Source of the DNA: Nymphaea colorata
Taxonomy: Eukaryota; Streptophyta; Magnoliopsida; Nymphaeales; Nymphaeaceae
Direction: 5' to 3'
Assembly (NCBI RefSeq): GCF_008831285.2
Contig: NC_045140.1
Coordinates: 5,747,528-5,811,527, forward strand
Length of the DNA: 64,000 nt
The notes below the pieces were generated by a model. The model had not been told where the DNA came from, searched no databases, and saw nothing but the letters and a program-made list of their open reading frames with translations. Position numbers and translations under genes: made by a program. This document shows positions 23,916-35,410 of this stretch, piece by piece (position 1 is the stretch's first letter; each line of letters starts with the position of its first letter).

Positions 23916-24261
23916 TAGAGGTAATATGCATTGATGTATGAATTATGAAGTATTACTACATGAACTGTGATTTTGTGAACTCAAAACTAGAGTATATTTC
24001 TTGTTGAATGTTGAACTGAAGTCTGATGATTGATAATGATACCATGATTAGCAAATTGCAATTTTGATCTTGTTATTTTAATAATTTTGTGGTTTATGAC
24101 AAATTTTTGTCATATATATTATATACATATTATTATTATTACAATAAATTAATAATAATAATAACAATAATGATAATAAATACTCTCACCACACTGCCGC
24201 ACCTAAATTTTTTGAAATGTGCCGTGCCGGCAGCACCCGTACCCCACACCTTGGTGACATA
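23916..24261. other. 3' end of the hAT element
   Basis: AT-rich with an imperfect (AAT/TAA)n tract at 24118-24180, then a GC-rich subterminal block (GTGCCGTGCCGGCAGCACCC) and the right inverted repeat. Confidence 0.6.
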
Positions 24262-24269
24262 GGTCTACA

Positions 24270-25838
24270 TGGAAAATAACTTATATTGTAATGTCATGCG
24301 AGTTAGGTCGTATAGAGTATATATTGAGGGCACCAGTGTCATTCTTAATGAAGTTTTGTATGTTCCTTCCATGAAGAGGAACTAGTGTCTGTCTTTGGTT
24401 TGATAGAGAAAGGTTTTGAAGTCCATTTTGTTCCTAGGAAAGTCACAATGGGAATACAAGTGAGGACCATGTTCGAAGAGAAATATATAAAAAACATTCC
24501 ATGTTTAAACTCAATGAAAGAAATATATATCTTCAGCTTCTGCTTATATTGACTCTGCATTGAGCGTGAGTAGAAATTTATAGCATGAAATATTAAGCCA
24601 TGTAAACATTAACAAAATGAAGACTCTAGCACATCAATGTATAATACCTGATATAAATAAAAACGAATTCGCAAAATGCAAATCTTGTTTATATAGAAAG
24701 ATGGCAGGGAAACCTTTTCCATCTAAAATAATTCGGGTCACTGATCTATTGGAGATCGTCCATACAAATATTTGTGAACCTTTCAGGGTTCAAAGACACA
24801 GTGGCATGTTATATTTCATAACATTCATTAACGACTTCTCAAGATTTGGTTATCTTTACTTGATCAAACATAAATATGAAGCATTTGAAAAATTCAAGGA
24901 ATACAAAAGTGAAGTCATGAGACAACTTGGAAAATATATCAAGGTTGTAAGGTCTGATCGAGGTGGTGAATATACATTAAATAAATTCCTTGAATATTGC
25001 AAAGACTTTTGAATTAATAGGCAAATAACAACGCAAGAACACCACAACAAAAATGGTGATACTGAGAAGTGTAACATAACCCTATCGAACATGGTAAGAT
25101 CTATATTGGCAAGTGCACAATTACACAAAGTATTTTCGGATGAAACTATGTTAACAATTACGTATACTATAAATTGAGTGCCCTGCAAAGCAGTCTCAAC
25201 CACTCCTTATGAGAGATGGTCTGGTGTAAATCCAGATTTGAGACATCTCAAGAGATGAGGATCTATAGTTTATGTGAAAATTCTGGATCCAAAAATGAAT
25301 AAACTAGATAACAGACATGTAAGATGTGTGTTTTTTGGATATTCAAAAGAATCCAAAGGCTACAGATTATATCACTCGACTATGAGACTTATGAAATTAG
25401 GGATTTAAAGTCTTTAGAAGAACTTAATAACCAAGACAATGACCCAATGGGAGATCAAACTGATCTACTAGATAATCTGATTTATTTAGAAGAACAAACT
25501 GACAATGAACCGATTAGGGAATAATTTGATAATGAATCAATCGAGAATGAACCGTTTGAGGAATGGTCTGGCAATGAACCAAATAGAGAACAATTTAGTA
25601 ATTAACCAGCTGATTCGAGTATCTCATCTTCTCAGACTTTGTCACGTCATAAAAGACTTAGACATCCTCCCTCATATTTGAATGATTACTACATTTATCT
25701 AACAAAGGAGTTGTGCTATTTAACAAATATTGATGAAATGACTAATAATCTAACATATGATGAAACTATAAACTCACATGAATTGTTAGATTGACTAAAT
25801 ATTATGGATGAGGAAATTGAATCCATGTTGTTTGCATC
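24270..25838 (+). pseudogene. Relic A integrase region, decayed
   Basis: Begins at KVYMENN, the direct continuation of the gag-protease remnant left of the hAT element. Shows an integrase zinc-type segment (CKSCLYRKMAGKPF, from about 24678), NDFSRFGYLYLIKHK, RSDRGGEY, degraded NGxxE region, GYSKESKGYRLY and the linker HKRLRHPPSYLNDYY, ending in MDEEIESM. The first catalytic Asp of the integrase appears replaced (HTNICEPF where HTDxxGP is usual). Stops and frame changes are frequent. The RT start that should follow is displaced to 31438. Confidence 0.8.
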
Positions 25839-28720
25839 CCCAAAATTTCTTTTGGCTTTTGGAGTGCTCCAAAAAAATGAGATTTTGTTTTGAAAATGAG
25901 AGAGAAAGGAACTCACTCGTCGGTATGAGGAGCGACCGTTCTCGGCGCCTTTATCGGGGGTAGTCAATCCAAAGACTATATTTATCCTTGATGCATTTCG
26001 TTTTGGCTTGAACATCTTTTCATTCTATATGTAGTGTATGTTTGAAAAAAATATTGAAAGTTTGATGTTTCAAACTTTTAAAAAGTTTATTAAAGAATTA
26101 CTTGAGAATGTGAAATATTTTAGAAAAAACTAGAATTGAAAAATCTTTGTAAATATCATTTGGAGAGCTTGAAAAATTATTTTGAAGTCATTTTAGTGTT
26201 CTCTTAAAACTTTAATTATGTTTGAGATTTTGTTGTGATTCGGTTATTACTTAGTTAGAGTTTCATCTCATCTTGTTTAAATTTTTTTGAAGAGGTGTTT
26301 GTGATCATAAATAATATTAAGTGAGTGTGCATGCATGAATGCATTGATCCTACATGATTAGAAAGGAATAAAACATTCCTACCATAACATTCATCTAGAA
26401 ACATTCATACCATTGCATACATATAAGATTTTTGTTTTGATAACTATCATAAATAAGAAGGAAAAACTTTTGAAAATGGATTGAGGTTGTAGACCATCAA
26501 GCATGAATCTAATATTGAATAATTACTTGATTTTTGGTCTTAGTAACGTCAGTCATTAAAAAGATTATGAGAGAAAAATGTTAAAAAGAATCAAAAAGAT
26601 GAAATACTCTCATAAAAAGAAAAAGAGAGAGAAAGAAGAAGATGTACATATACATGTACATACCATCACATATGTATAGATATGAAAGTTTGTAAAAATG
26701 GTATTGATTTGAAGAGAAAGAGAAATTTTAAAGGAAAAGAGAAATATACATACGTATATATATACATATGTGCATGTATAAGAAAATTTGTAAAGGAAGA
26801 TATTTATCTTGAAAAGAGAAATAAAAGATTCTACAAAGAGAAAATAGAACGCATATATACATGTATTCATGTATATATGAAAATTTGTAAAATATGAAAA
26901 CGTAGAGAGAGAAGGAAGAAAATCATCATGTGCATATATATGTATATAACATGTATATACATATATATCTTCAAGAAATTAAAAATCAATAAAGGAAAAA
27001 TAACCGACTTCGAGTTTGATGTAGACTAGAGGGGAGCTTGGTCTCATGCAAGAGCCTAAACTAAATCTTCAAAGCCACATTAGAAGGTTTCTTTTGAAAA
27101 TATTTTGGAAAACATAATTTCAACTATGTGAACATAAAATGTAGTTATTTCATTTGTTACAAGGGACAATGTTTTTTCCACCGTTGGGTATGAAAGAAAA
27201 TCAGGCAAACATAACGAGGCACTTGTTAGGGTTCCTAATTGAGTGATTAAGAAGGAAACTAAATGTAATGACATGAAGATGCATTTTTAACATGTACACA
27301 TTCGTGAGGGTCTTCCCTGGGTTGAACAAATCACAACCTCAAAAATTAACATAGAATAAGGAGAAAATTCTCAAACCATACTCTCATTCTCACCGTACAT
27401 TCACATGAAAAATCAAACAACTATGCATAGATAATATCTTGAAACAAAACAATATTTAAGGAAAGAGAGAAAGCATGATTCAACCATAAAATGAAATATC
27501 ATCTCGTCTTTTTATGCTTTCGGTGTACTCGAGCATAGGCTATTGACTCTAAAATAGAGATTTGAGAGCTATCTCATATGGACATAGGAAAATGAAGAGA
27601 AGATAAAATAAATGAACCAAAACAAGGCAACATTCAAGAAAAGATAGAACATGATGCAATCATAAAATGAAATATCATTTCCTCTTCTCATGCTCCCGGT
27701 GCACTCGAGCATAGCTTCTTGACTCTAAAATATAAATTGAGAGCTATCTCATATGGCCATAAGAAGATGAATATGAAAGAAAATGGGAGAAGCGAAATAA
27801 AGCTATATTCAAGAAAAGAGATAACATGGTTCAATCATATAATGAAATATCACTTTAACTTATCATGCTCCCGGTATACTTAAGAATAGCCTCTTGACTC
27901 TAAAATAAAGATTTTAGAGCTATCTTGTATGGCCATGAGGAGATGAAGGAGAGAAGAAACAATGAAAAGAATGGAGTGAGATGTTGGTTACATACCTCTA
28001 ATGAGAATGATTTGAAGGAAAAATGATCACCCTTGCTTCGAATGATCCTAGACTCACCTTAAATAGAGCTCCAAGGTGATGAAAGAGATGCCTCCAAGAG
28101 ATCTTCCTGCTCCCTAGTTTGATGAAACTTGCTCCAAGTTGGAGAATAATAAGAAAAATGAAAAAGAAAGAAGAGAAAGATAGCAAAAAACTCTAAGTCC
28201 TCAAGTGAGAATGCACTAGAGCTTCTCTAAGGGCTAGCTCATTGCCCAAGAGAGGAGATAATATGGGTTTTTATAGAGAGTTTTGAAGCCAAAATTCAAA
28301 ATTTGAATTCTTTTGAATTTCACAATATTTTCATGTGAATTTCAAATAATTTTGTATTATTTCAATTTTTTTTGAAAAGAAATAGGTTTGAAATGAGTAC
28401 GATTGGCCATTAGGCATGTAAATCCATTTTTGAGGTTTTGGTAGGGCTAATGCCCACTTAAAACGCTCAAAATCCACTGCGCATAGCGAGACACACAAAA
28501 ACTCAAAATTATTTTTTTAAATTTAATTATTATGAAATTAAAGTGAAATATAATAACATAATTCGTTTAATTTATTTAAAAGTGTTTAAAATTAATTTTT
28601 TCATTATAAAAACATGGTCGGCTTCGTCTTAAGCTTCAAAAACATATTTTGGTGCGAAGACGAAGCGTAAAACTAGGTATAGGTCTGCATACACTTGCGC
28701 GACGCTTGTAGCACCAGACT
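25839..28720. mobile_element. Insert in relic A, resembling a long Tat/Ogre-type LTR
   Basis: This segment interrupts relic A between MDEEIESM and the WELVDLP start of RT. It has no coding capacity. Its GGAGTGCTCCAAAA start, purine-rich AT body, CATGCAAGAGCC and CGGTGTACTCGAGCATA phrases, and internal tandem repeats resemble the long LTRs of Tat/Ogre Ty3 elements as I remember them. No TG...CA ends, primer site or TSD could be fixed. The short stretch 31296-31437 beyond the PIF element probably belongs to the same insert. Confidence 0.4.
27481..27960. repeat. Three tandem repeats of about 175 bp
   Basis: Units begin at 27481, 27657 and 27832 with AATGAAATATCA, then CTCCCGGTGTACTCGAGCATA-like and GAGCTATCTCATATGG-like blocks. 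They are diverged but colinear, with periods 176 and 175. Internal repeats of this kind are common in long plant LTRs. Confidence 0.9.
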
Positions 28721-30455
28721 TTAGGCCACGTTTGATGGCCGTGGAAAACACTGTTGAATAGGAAAAAAATGAAAAAAGAGTACGATTTTAACCGGTGTTA
28801 TCAAACACCGTAAACTTTCCCCAGGTAAAAAGTTGGATCCAGGGTAGTTTTACCCTGGAAAAAAGTTGGACCCTGGAGGGTCTGACTTTTTTGCGGAGAT
28901 AAATTTTTTGCCCGTTAGGGCTTCCTCGTCACTCTTGTTCCTCTTCGACCACTCGCCCGACCGCTCGCCGTGCTCTCCACCACCGCCGCTGCTCTGCCTC
29001 CAGCCGTCATCGTGGTGTTTCGAACAAGTTGAGCTGTCGTCGTGTTCAAAGAAGTTGAGGTACGCCAACCTCTCTCTCCCTATTCTGCGTTCTTTCTTTT
29101 TCTATTCATTGCCGTCTATTTTTTCCTTCCGCGGCTTCATGGGGAGCCTCCCAAGTTGAGGTTTAGGGGAGCAGCGGCGATGGTGGTGGTGGATAAGGGA
29201 GGGGAGCTTCATGACACACTCTCTGTTCTTTCCTCTCTATATATATCCATTCCCCTCGTCCCTCCACGTCTTCCACATCTTCCTCTAAACTGATAAACTC
29301 TGATGTCATGTGACTACAACGTCTTTGGTTTGGAAAGAGGACGGTGGTTTGAAGGTGGTATGGTGCCGGTGCCCCTTGTTTAAGGCCCTTCGCGTCATGC
29401 TTGATTTCCTCACCCCTTCTGAATCCCTAAGTACCCCCTTTTTTTGCCCTTTAGCTCTCGGTCTCTTTCTTCTATTTGCTTTTTTGCTGATCAGATTATT
29501 GGTGGTGCAAAAGATGACTGAATTTCTTTATGAATTGAAGGAAAATCGGAAACAAAGTTGGCCATTATGTGATGTTTTACAAATGGTTATTAAGCAATAG
29601 TTGCAGACTTGTTCTAAAGAGAGTTTAGAATACTGCCATGCTTTATGATTTTTGAGCTTGGATTATTGCAGATAAAAGTAGGTGAAGTTGCCATCCCCTC
29701 TTTTGCTTCTTTTTGATATATTGTATATTTTCACCGTTCAAACCACATTTTAATAATAGGCTTTCAAACACCACCTAAAGGGTTGCTTGATTGTTCTATA
29801 CCTGAGATACAGTCTGATTTAGTTCATCTTAAATTCATAGATTCAGAAAACTATAGACCTGAGAAGCATGGACTTAGGATCTTCATTGTTCTTCAAATTC
29901 ATGGTCCTCTTCATGTAATTTATTCATCTTTCAAACAAAAGATTTAAGTTCCTTAATAAAGATCATGGATCTGAGATTTTGCAGTTAAGAACCCTGAGAA
30001 TTAATGTCACCTTAGTTCTGTGATCCAAAGTAATCAAACGCCTTCTAAGTCCTAGCCATGCAAACCAACCTCATTACTTCATCTCCAAATGGGTTATCTA
30101 TGATCTTTATTTTCCCTCCCTCTCTATTCTTTGTCTTTTTCCTTTTGATCTTTTACATGCAACTGTATGTGCTCCGCCGGTGCCAAAGTTCTATGGACTT
30201 GTGGGAGACGACAGAGGTGAAACATATCAAAGCAGCCTACAATGCTAGTATCTCAAAAGCAAATAAGTATGTACAGTATAGCTGCGAGTACTAGATAGTA
30301 TTTTTTTGTGAATTTTCGCTTTTAGCAGCGAGTGAAGTTTTGGTGGATTGATGTTGGACTTTTGAGCAGGGAAAGATGGTACAGTTTTGATGTTCCTCCA
30401 CCATATGTGATTCTGCATCCTTATTAATCCTTTAACCTGTCATTTTGGTTTTCAG

Positions 30456-30840
30456 GCTGCCAAACATCCAACAAGAGGTGCAGCAGCGTAAGATATTGTA
30501 TATGGGCCTTTATCTGCTTATCTGGGGTGAGGCTGCAAACCTTCGGTTCATGCCAGAGTGTCTTTGCTACATTTTACCTATGATTTTTAAGGTTTTTTTT
30601 TTACTTGTCATTATAGTTCCCATTCCTTCAAAATCTAATATTAGTTGGCTAATCTACAAAGTGAATATTACACAATTTTTTTTGCATTAATTTTATGCAT
30701 GCTGTTGTTTGCAGATGGCTTTCGAACTTTATGGAATGCTTGTTGGCAATGTGAGTCCAATGACATGTGAAACTATAAAGCCCGCTTGTGGCGGTGAGGA
30801 GGAGGCCTTTCTGAAAAAAGTGGTCACACCAATCTATGAA
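30456..30840 (+). pseudogene. Captured callose synthase (glucan synthase-like) gene fragment
   Basis: Two exon pieces are recognisable. 30456 to about 30590, after acceptor TTCAG, encodes LPNIQQEVQQRKILYMG and then LLIWGEAANLRFMPECLCYI. 30715-30840, after acceptor TTTGCAG, encodes MAFELYGMLVGNVSP and GGEEEAFLKKVVTPIYET. This is the conserved cytosolic region of plant callose synthases before the catalytic domain. The family is a plasma-membrane 1,3-beta-glucan synthase of about 1900 residues; only about 85 residues are here. The intron between the pieces is kept, so the fragment came from DNA and not from an mRNA copy. The first exon's donor is damaged. It lies between the inverted repeats of the PIF-type element, and cannot make a working enzyme. 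Confidence 0.85.
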
Positions 30841-30854
30841 ACGTGTGGGCACAT

Positions 30855-30932
30855 GTTTATCTCTGTATCTATTTGTTCAGATGCTAAACAATTGCACAGG
30901 TTTATCTCTGTATCTATTTGTTCAGATGCTAA
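30855..30932. repeat. 33-bp direct repeat directly after the callose synthase fragment
   Basis: The sequence at 30855-30887 recurs exactly at 30900-30932 (period 45 bp). Confidence 0.9.
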
Positions 30933-31437
30933 TTAATGAAATCTATATATTTATTCTGCCCAAGTTTCTGTATAATCCATCTTCTCTTTGATCTTGTCTT
31001 GCATGGCCATTTTATTTCTCTCGTGCATTTAAAAAGTTGTATCTGATATGCATAATTGTTACGTGAGGAGATGATATCCTTTAAACGGTCAAAAAAATTT
31101 CCTTGAAAAAATTTTCCTGTCTATCAAACTAGGCAATTTTTCTCCTTCAAAAAAGTTCCAGGCCATCAAACATGGCTGGAAAGAAGAAAAAGGGAAAGAA
31201 AAAGGGAATCTTACCCTCCTGTCAGTTTACCATGGAGATTTTACCCTTGAAAAAATTTCCCCTCAAAAAAATCCAAGCCATCAAACGTGGCCTTATTGTT
31301 TTGAACTTGATTTTGGATTTTGGAAATGCTTAATTTGGATCTGAACTGTGGTTTTGGATCTAATTTGGATCCCCAAAATTGGGTTTTTGTGTTTTGGTAA
31401 AAGAGCAAAGCAATTTGGAAAAATTTGGGATGATTAC

Positions 31438-32950
31438 GCATATAAAATAATAAATTCTGGGAACTAGTAGATCTTCCTAATGGTAGAAGACCAATGACTG
31501 TAAATGAGTGCTAAAGAGAAAATATAAATATGACAGATCGGTCGAGAAATTTAAAGCAAGATTGGTGGCGAAATATTTTACCTAAAAGAAAATAATTGAT
31601 TATTTAGAAATATATACACCAATTGCAAAATTTGCATCAATCAGGATAATTTTGACTATCATAGTCTTCTATGACTTGGATGTTTGTGAGATGGATATAA
31701 TGATTGCTTTTCTGAACGATAAGTTAAAAGAAACCATATATATGACTTAACCACAAGGATATGTCATTAAAGAAAATGAAGACAAAGTGTACAAGTTGAA
31801 TAAATCACGTACGGTTTGAAATAATCGTCTAGACAGTGGTATTTTGTTTTTCATAAGACAGTCACACAACTTGGATATGTAGCAAATCAGCTAGACCATT
31901 GTGCATATGTCTAGAAAAGTGAGAGTCTCTTTTGCATCTTATCACTATATATCGATAACATTTTATTGACTGGAAATGATAACAATATGATACTCAAAAC
32001 AATGACATGACTGAATGAGAACTTCAAAATGAAGGATAACAATTTGCATCCTATATACTAGGAATAAAGATCACTCGAGATGAGACTCTAGATATTTAAG
32101 TTTGAGCACAAAATAATATATTGATTATATCTTAAAGAAATTTCATATGCAAGATTGTAAACATATTGGAACTCACATAACTAAAGAAGCAAATTTAACC
32201 ATAAGTAATTGTCCCATTGAAGGACAACAAAAATTAAATGTTTTATATGTTCAGGCTGGTGGCATTTTAATGTATCTAATGTTATGCACAAGACTGAAAC
32301 ATAAACTTTCCTATTGGTCTTGTGAGCCACTACCAAAATAATCATGGTTGGCTTCATTGGCAAGCAATTAAAAGTATTTTTCGATATATTAAAAGAACGA
32401 ATGGGCTAAAATTGTCCTATTAAGCTGATGAATTAACTCTAGTTGGCTAGTCTGGTGTAGATTTTGCTGGTTGTAAAGACGACAATAAGTCCAAATCTGG
32501 ATATGTTTTTTCTTTGGAGGTGGAGCGATAGCCTGGTCATATTAAAAAAAAAGGTTGTGTTGCTCAATACACATAAGAAGCATACTAAGTAGCATGTAAT
32601 GTTTCAACTATTTTTGCTGTTTGGATAAATCGGTTCCTAAAAAACTTGAAGTTAGTTTTTGATCATAAACCAATTCAACTATACTGTGATAATCAAGCAG
32701 CGATATCTCTTATGAAAAATTTAGCTGTTAGCTCAAAAAGTGAACATATAATGATGAAATAATACTATGTTCATAAAATAATTGAGAAAAAATAAAATCT
32801 CAGTTGATTGCATGCCTACAAATGCTAAGGGAATAGTTGAAGAATTGTCTACCAAACATGTAGCCTATATGAGATTAAGATATATTTGAAAGGTTGCGAT
32901 ATAAAGCTGTTGAAAGGAAAACCTCGCTTTAAACCTTGAACATAATTCAA
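31438..32950 (+). pseudogene. Relic A reverse transcriptase and RNase H, decayed
   Basis: Starts with NKFWELVDLPNGRRP at about 31450. Shows KARLVAK, EIYTPIAKFASIR, DVCEMDIMIAFLN, ETIYMT, PQGYVIKENEDKVYKLNKS, a damaged YVDD region (near 31950) and the RNase H motif YCDNQAAISLMKNLAV at about 32680. Stops interrupt every frame. The 5' neighbour of this coding region is at 25838, across the composite insert. Confidence 0.85.
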
Positions 32951-33050
32951 GTTACGATGGATAACCAATCATAGAAAACCACATAACTAAAGGTTGAAGA
33001 AACCTACATATAATAGAAGCAAACTGGCGGTTTCATGGCCAAGTAAAAGA

Positions 33051-33461
33051 TGTTTGATAGTTGCCCAGAGCCCTATCTCTGCATCTCGTAACTACGAGGG
33101 AGCCTACTTGGAGATACAAGATAAACCTGTAAACTGTTTTTCAGTCAAAATTTGTATTAAATAAAACCAAAGATTTACACTACCTGTTTTCTCCCTGCCA
33201 ATCTCTCACGCCCTAACCGCTTGCCGCGCTTCAGAAAAACCTATGAGGTGGCCTATATACGCCCAGTGATTCTCGATTTAAGGTTACCGGATGATTGCCC
33301 TAGTCATAGTCGGTGCCTCATAGAAGCAAACACAAACATCTACAATCTTATGCTTCTGTCTTCTTCTTCTTCTTCTTCTATCTATCACTGTCGCTGCTAC
33401 CTCTTGACGTACACCTGTTCATTATGGAGACGCTGCTAGTAAATTTACTGAGGAGACATCG
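33051..33461 (+). repeat. Putative 3' LTR of relic A
   Basis: Starts TGTTTGATAG directly after a purine-rich AAGTAAAAGA and aligns to 6129-6495. It includes a (CTT)n tract at 33357-33377. The similarity ends at 33461 before a terminal CA, so the right end may be truncated or disguised. Confidence 0.6.
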
Positions 33462-33829
33462 AGGGGCGGAGACAAGGTAGGGCTCGCTTGGAACCTGACC
33501 CCACTTTTTTTTTTAAATTACATGTAAATTTTAAAAACTTTTACTTGTTCTATATAAAAATTTTGAAAAATGATATTTTGACCCTAATCAAACTTCATAA
33601 ACTTTAATTCACCCAACGCCATAAAAAAATTTATGCTTTGCCCTGAAAACACCAACGCCACCCCACCTCATGATTTTTTTTTGTGTGCCCTGAAAGCACA
33701 ACACCGTTCTGCTGCTGCAATTCAATAAGTAGATAATGGGGCTGAAGGGTGCTGCAGGGCAAGCGACGGAGGAGACCGAGAGCGGGTAAGAGCGAGCATT
33801 GGGCTACTTGAATGAGAACCCGCCGTGAG
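33462..33829. other. Intergenic DNA
   Basis: AT-rich to about 33660, then mixed. A GGGGCGGAGACAAGGTAGGG phrase at 33463 recalls the end motif of the GGGGCGGAG MITEs found at 35215, but a second end was not found. Confidence 0.4.
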
Positions 33830-34947
33830 TAGGCCGAGGCCCGACCCGATAAAAAGGTCCAAAATTGAGCTCGTTTACCGTATCGGGCTAGCCTGATACC
33901 TGGCCCATTAATAATCGGTTTGGGCTGAGCCACAATTAATCAGGCCTCGGGCTTGATCTTATGCTCGAGGCCCAACCGGATTATTAACGGTACGGGACGG
34001 GCTGGGTACTGCAATAGGGTCTGAAGCTTCTCGTCCAAAACAGGGGACTACAACACAGGGACAGGCGGCCAAAAAACTTGTGACTTTGGTCAACTCCGGC
34101 CAATCGAGCTCAGGTCCGTTGGAAACGCAACACACCAGAGATGTTGTCTGAGCAAAATTTTGGCAAACGGTGGTCGATGGTAACAACGCCGTGCGGAAGA
34201 ACAGCCGCGACAGGCAGCGTTTCCTCCCTCGCGCAAGCAGGGGAAGGACACTGCAAGGAACAGACCGGCGGTAGGAGATTTGTTGATTCCGGCCGGTGGC
34301 ATCCACGGCAACAGCCGAGCTTGGGCTCGTCGGAACCACTGGAGACTAAGGGTCTGGTATGAACACTTGGATGGCGAAAGAACACAGGAGGAAACAACGG
34401 TGCCATGCTGAACAGGGCCACTGGGGTGTTTCACGTCAGAACAGGGGCGACCGGGAATCTGAAGATTCCAGCTAGAAGAGCTCACGTTCAGTGTCGAGCT
34501 TGGGTGATAGGTAGTCGGGGGTGATAGGCAGTCGGGGGTGATAGGCAGTCGGCAGTCACAGAGCCAACAGGTGACGGGGAGGACGAGCCGATGGGGATGG
34601 GAGACGGGGAGAATTCAAGGCGAAAGAGGCAGTTACAGAGCTGAACGACGGTCAACGGCTCGACGGGGTCACCACTGGGGAGAAAGAATGAAAGTATGAA
34701 ATGAAACATGGAAAGTTGAAACCAGGTTGTGAAACGAAACCGGAAACCCTAACATAACTTCATTTAAAAAAAAAAATTTTAGTTACCAGGCTTCTCGGCT
34801 CCTGACAATAAATATTTTAAACCCGGGCGCAACTAGTTAAGTACTGGGCCGGGCCGGGCCTGGTAATATGAGCCCATTAATATTTATTTCAGGGCTCGGG
34901 CCAAGGTACCAGGTACCTGGTGGCAGCCCAGCCCGGTGCCCAGGCTT
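33830..34947. mobile_element. Mutator-like element, older relative of the copy at 35642
   Basis: Its left 200 bp (CCCGACCCGATAAAA, GGGCTTGATCTTATGC) and right 200 bp (AACATAACTT, GGGCCGGGCC, GGTGCCCAGGCTT) match the two ends of 35642-36590. The middle is unrelated. The left terminal repeat is degraded and no TSD is clear. Open frames on both strands inside have no recognised domain. Confidence 0.7.
34504..34555. repeat. Three 17-bp tandem repeats
   Basis: Unit GTGATAGGCAGTCGGGG begins at 34504, 34521 and 34538 with one or two changes. Confidence 0.9.
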
Positions 34948-35214
34948 AGCCACGAGCAGGCACAGCCTCGGGCCTTCCCGATGTTGATGAGTCTACCGTC
35001 ATACCCTGGGATTGGTGGTGGTGGTGGTGGTGCTGAACAACCTATAGCTAATGCGGATGGCAGAGGTGTTGCAGCCCGTGATGCTGACATTCAGGATCTC
35101 TGCATTGTGTACATTCGAATGCTGTTGGACCAGCAGCATGGTTCCTTGGTGCAGATCAATACCTTCCCTCGAGCATGCCTCCCCTTTCGGCCGATTGGTC
35201 TTCTTGCTCGCCTC

Positions 35215-35410
35215 TAGGGGCGGAGCCAGAATTTTCTTTAGGGGCAGGCCGACAGTCCAACCTCTGGATTCGGGTAGGGCCAAATTGAATTCAAATCCAA
35301 AAAATACATGGCGCAATTAAAAAATTTTATTTTTTTCAATGTAAATTTTTTTTTTCATTGGCCAGGGTGGGGCCATGACCTAGGCGGGGCCCTCCCCTCC
35401 TCCACCCCTG
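35215..35410. mobile_element. hAT-type MITE, 196 bp, perfect 8-bp TSD
   Basis: CTCGCCTC lies at 35207-35214 and 35411-35418. Ends: TAGGGGCGGAGCCAG on the left and CAGGGGTGGAGG read inward from the right. No coding capacity. A relative lies inverted at 37621-37814. Confidence 0.88.

Larger units (their letters stand above)
14472..24261 (+). mobile_element. hAT transposon inserted in relic A, itself interrupted by copia B
   Basis: The left flank GGTCTATA (14464-14471) and right flank GGTCTACA (24262-24269) form an 8-bp duplication with one mismatch, inside the same copia codons. The termini are imperfect inverted repeats: TATGATACCAGGGTG on the left and TATGTCACCAAGGTG read inward from the right. 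The interior encodes a hAT transposase (BED-like N-terminus, DUF659-type middle, C-terminal dimerisation motif). Without copia B the element is about 4.6 kb. The transposase is full of stops. Confidence 0.8.
28724..31292 (+). mobile_element. PIF/Harbinger-type element carrying a host gene fragment
   Basis: The ends are perfect 16-bp inverted repeats, GGCCACGTTTGATGGC at 28724-28739 and its complement at 31277-31292. They are flanked by TTA on both sides (28721-28723 and 31293-31295), the PIF/Harbinger target duplication. Size 2569 bp. No transposase is visible. The interior includes a GC-rich leader-like segment (28866-29160) and exons of a callose synthase with introns. The right end contains two further partial copies of the end motif (about 31135 and 31163-31179). 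Such gene-carrying non-autonomous elements are called Pack-type; assignment here rests on TIR and TSD only. Confidence 0.75.
6129..33461 (+). mobile_element. Ancient Ty1-copia element (relic A), split by nested insertions
   Basis: Two diverged direct repeats (6129 to about 6495 and 33051-33461) flank, in correct order and on one strand, copia remnants: gag zinc knuckle and protease (13490-14463), integrase (24270-25838), and RT plus RNase H (31438-32950). The gaps are filled by copia 1, a hAT element holding copia B, and a composite 5.6-kb insert. Subtracting those leaves about 6.8 kb, as expected for a copia element. The sequence before the right repeat (AAGTAAAAGA then TGTTTGATAG) looks like a mutated polypurine tract plus LTR start. 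All coding parts carry many stops and frameshifts. That the pieces are one element is inference from order, orientation and the TSD-bounded joints. Confidence 0.65.

Noticed and set aside
27481-27960. CRISPR-like array
   Set aside because: Three 175-bp diverged tandem units in plant DNA without short repeats and spacers.
30445-30936. Functional callose synthase gene
   Set aside because: Only two short exon pieces of a roughly 1900-residue protein are present, with a damaged donor, inside TIR ends.
33631-35316. Minus-strand and plus-strand Pro/Arg/Ser-rich frames around 34000-35300
   Set aside because: They lie in Mutator-like and MITE sequence, have no domain and overlap on both strands.
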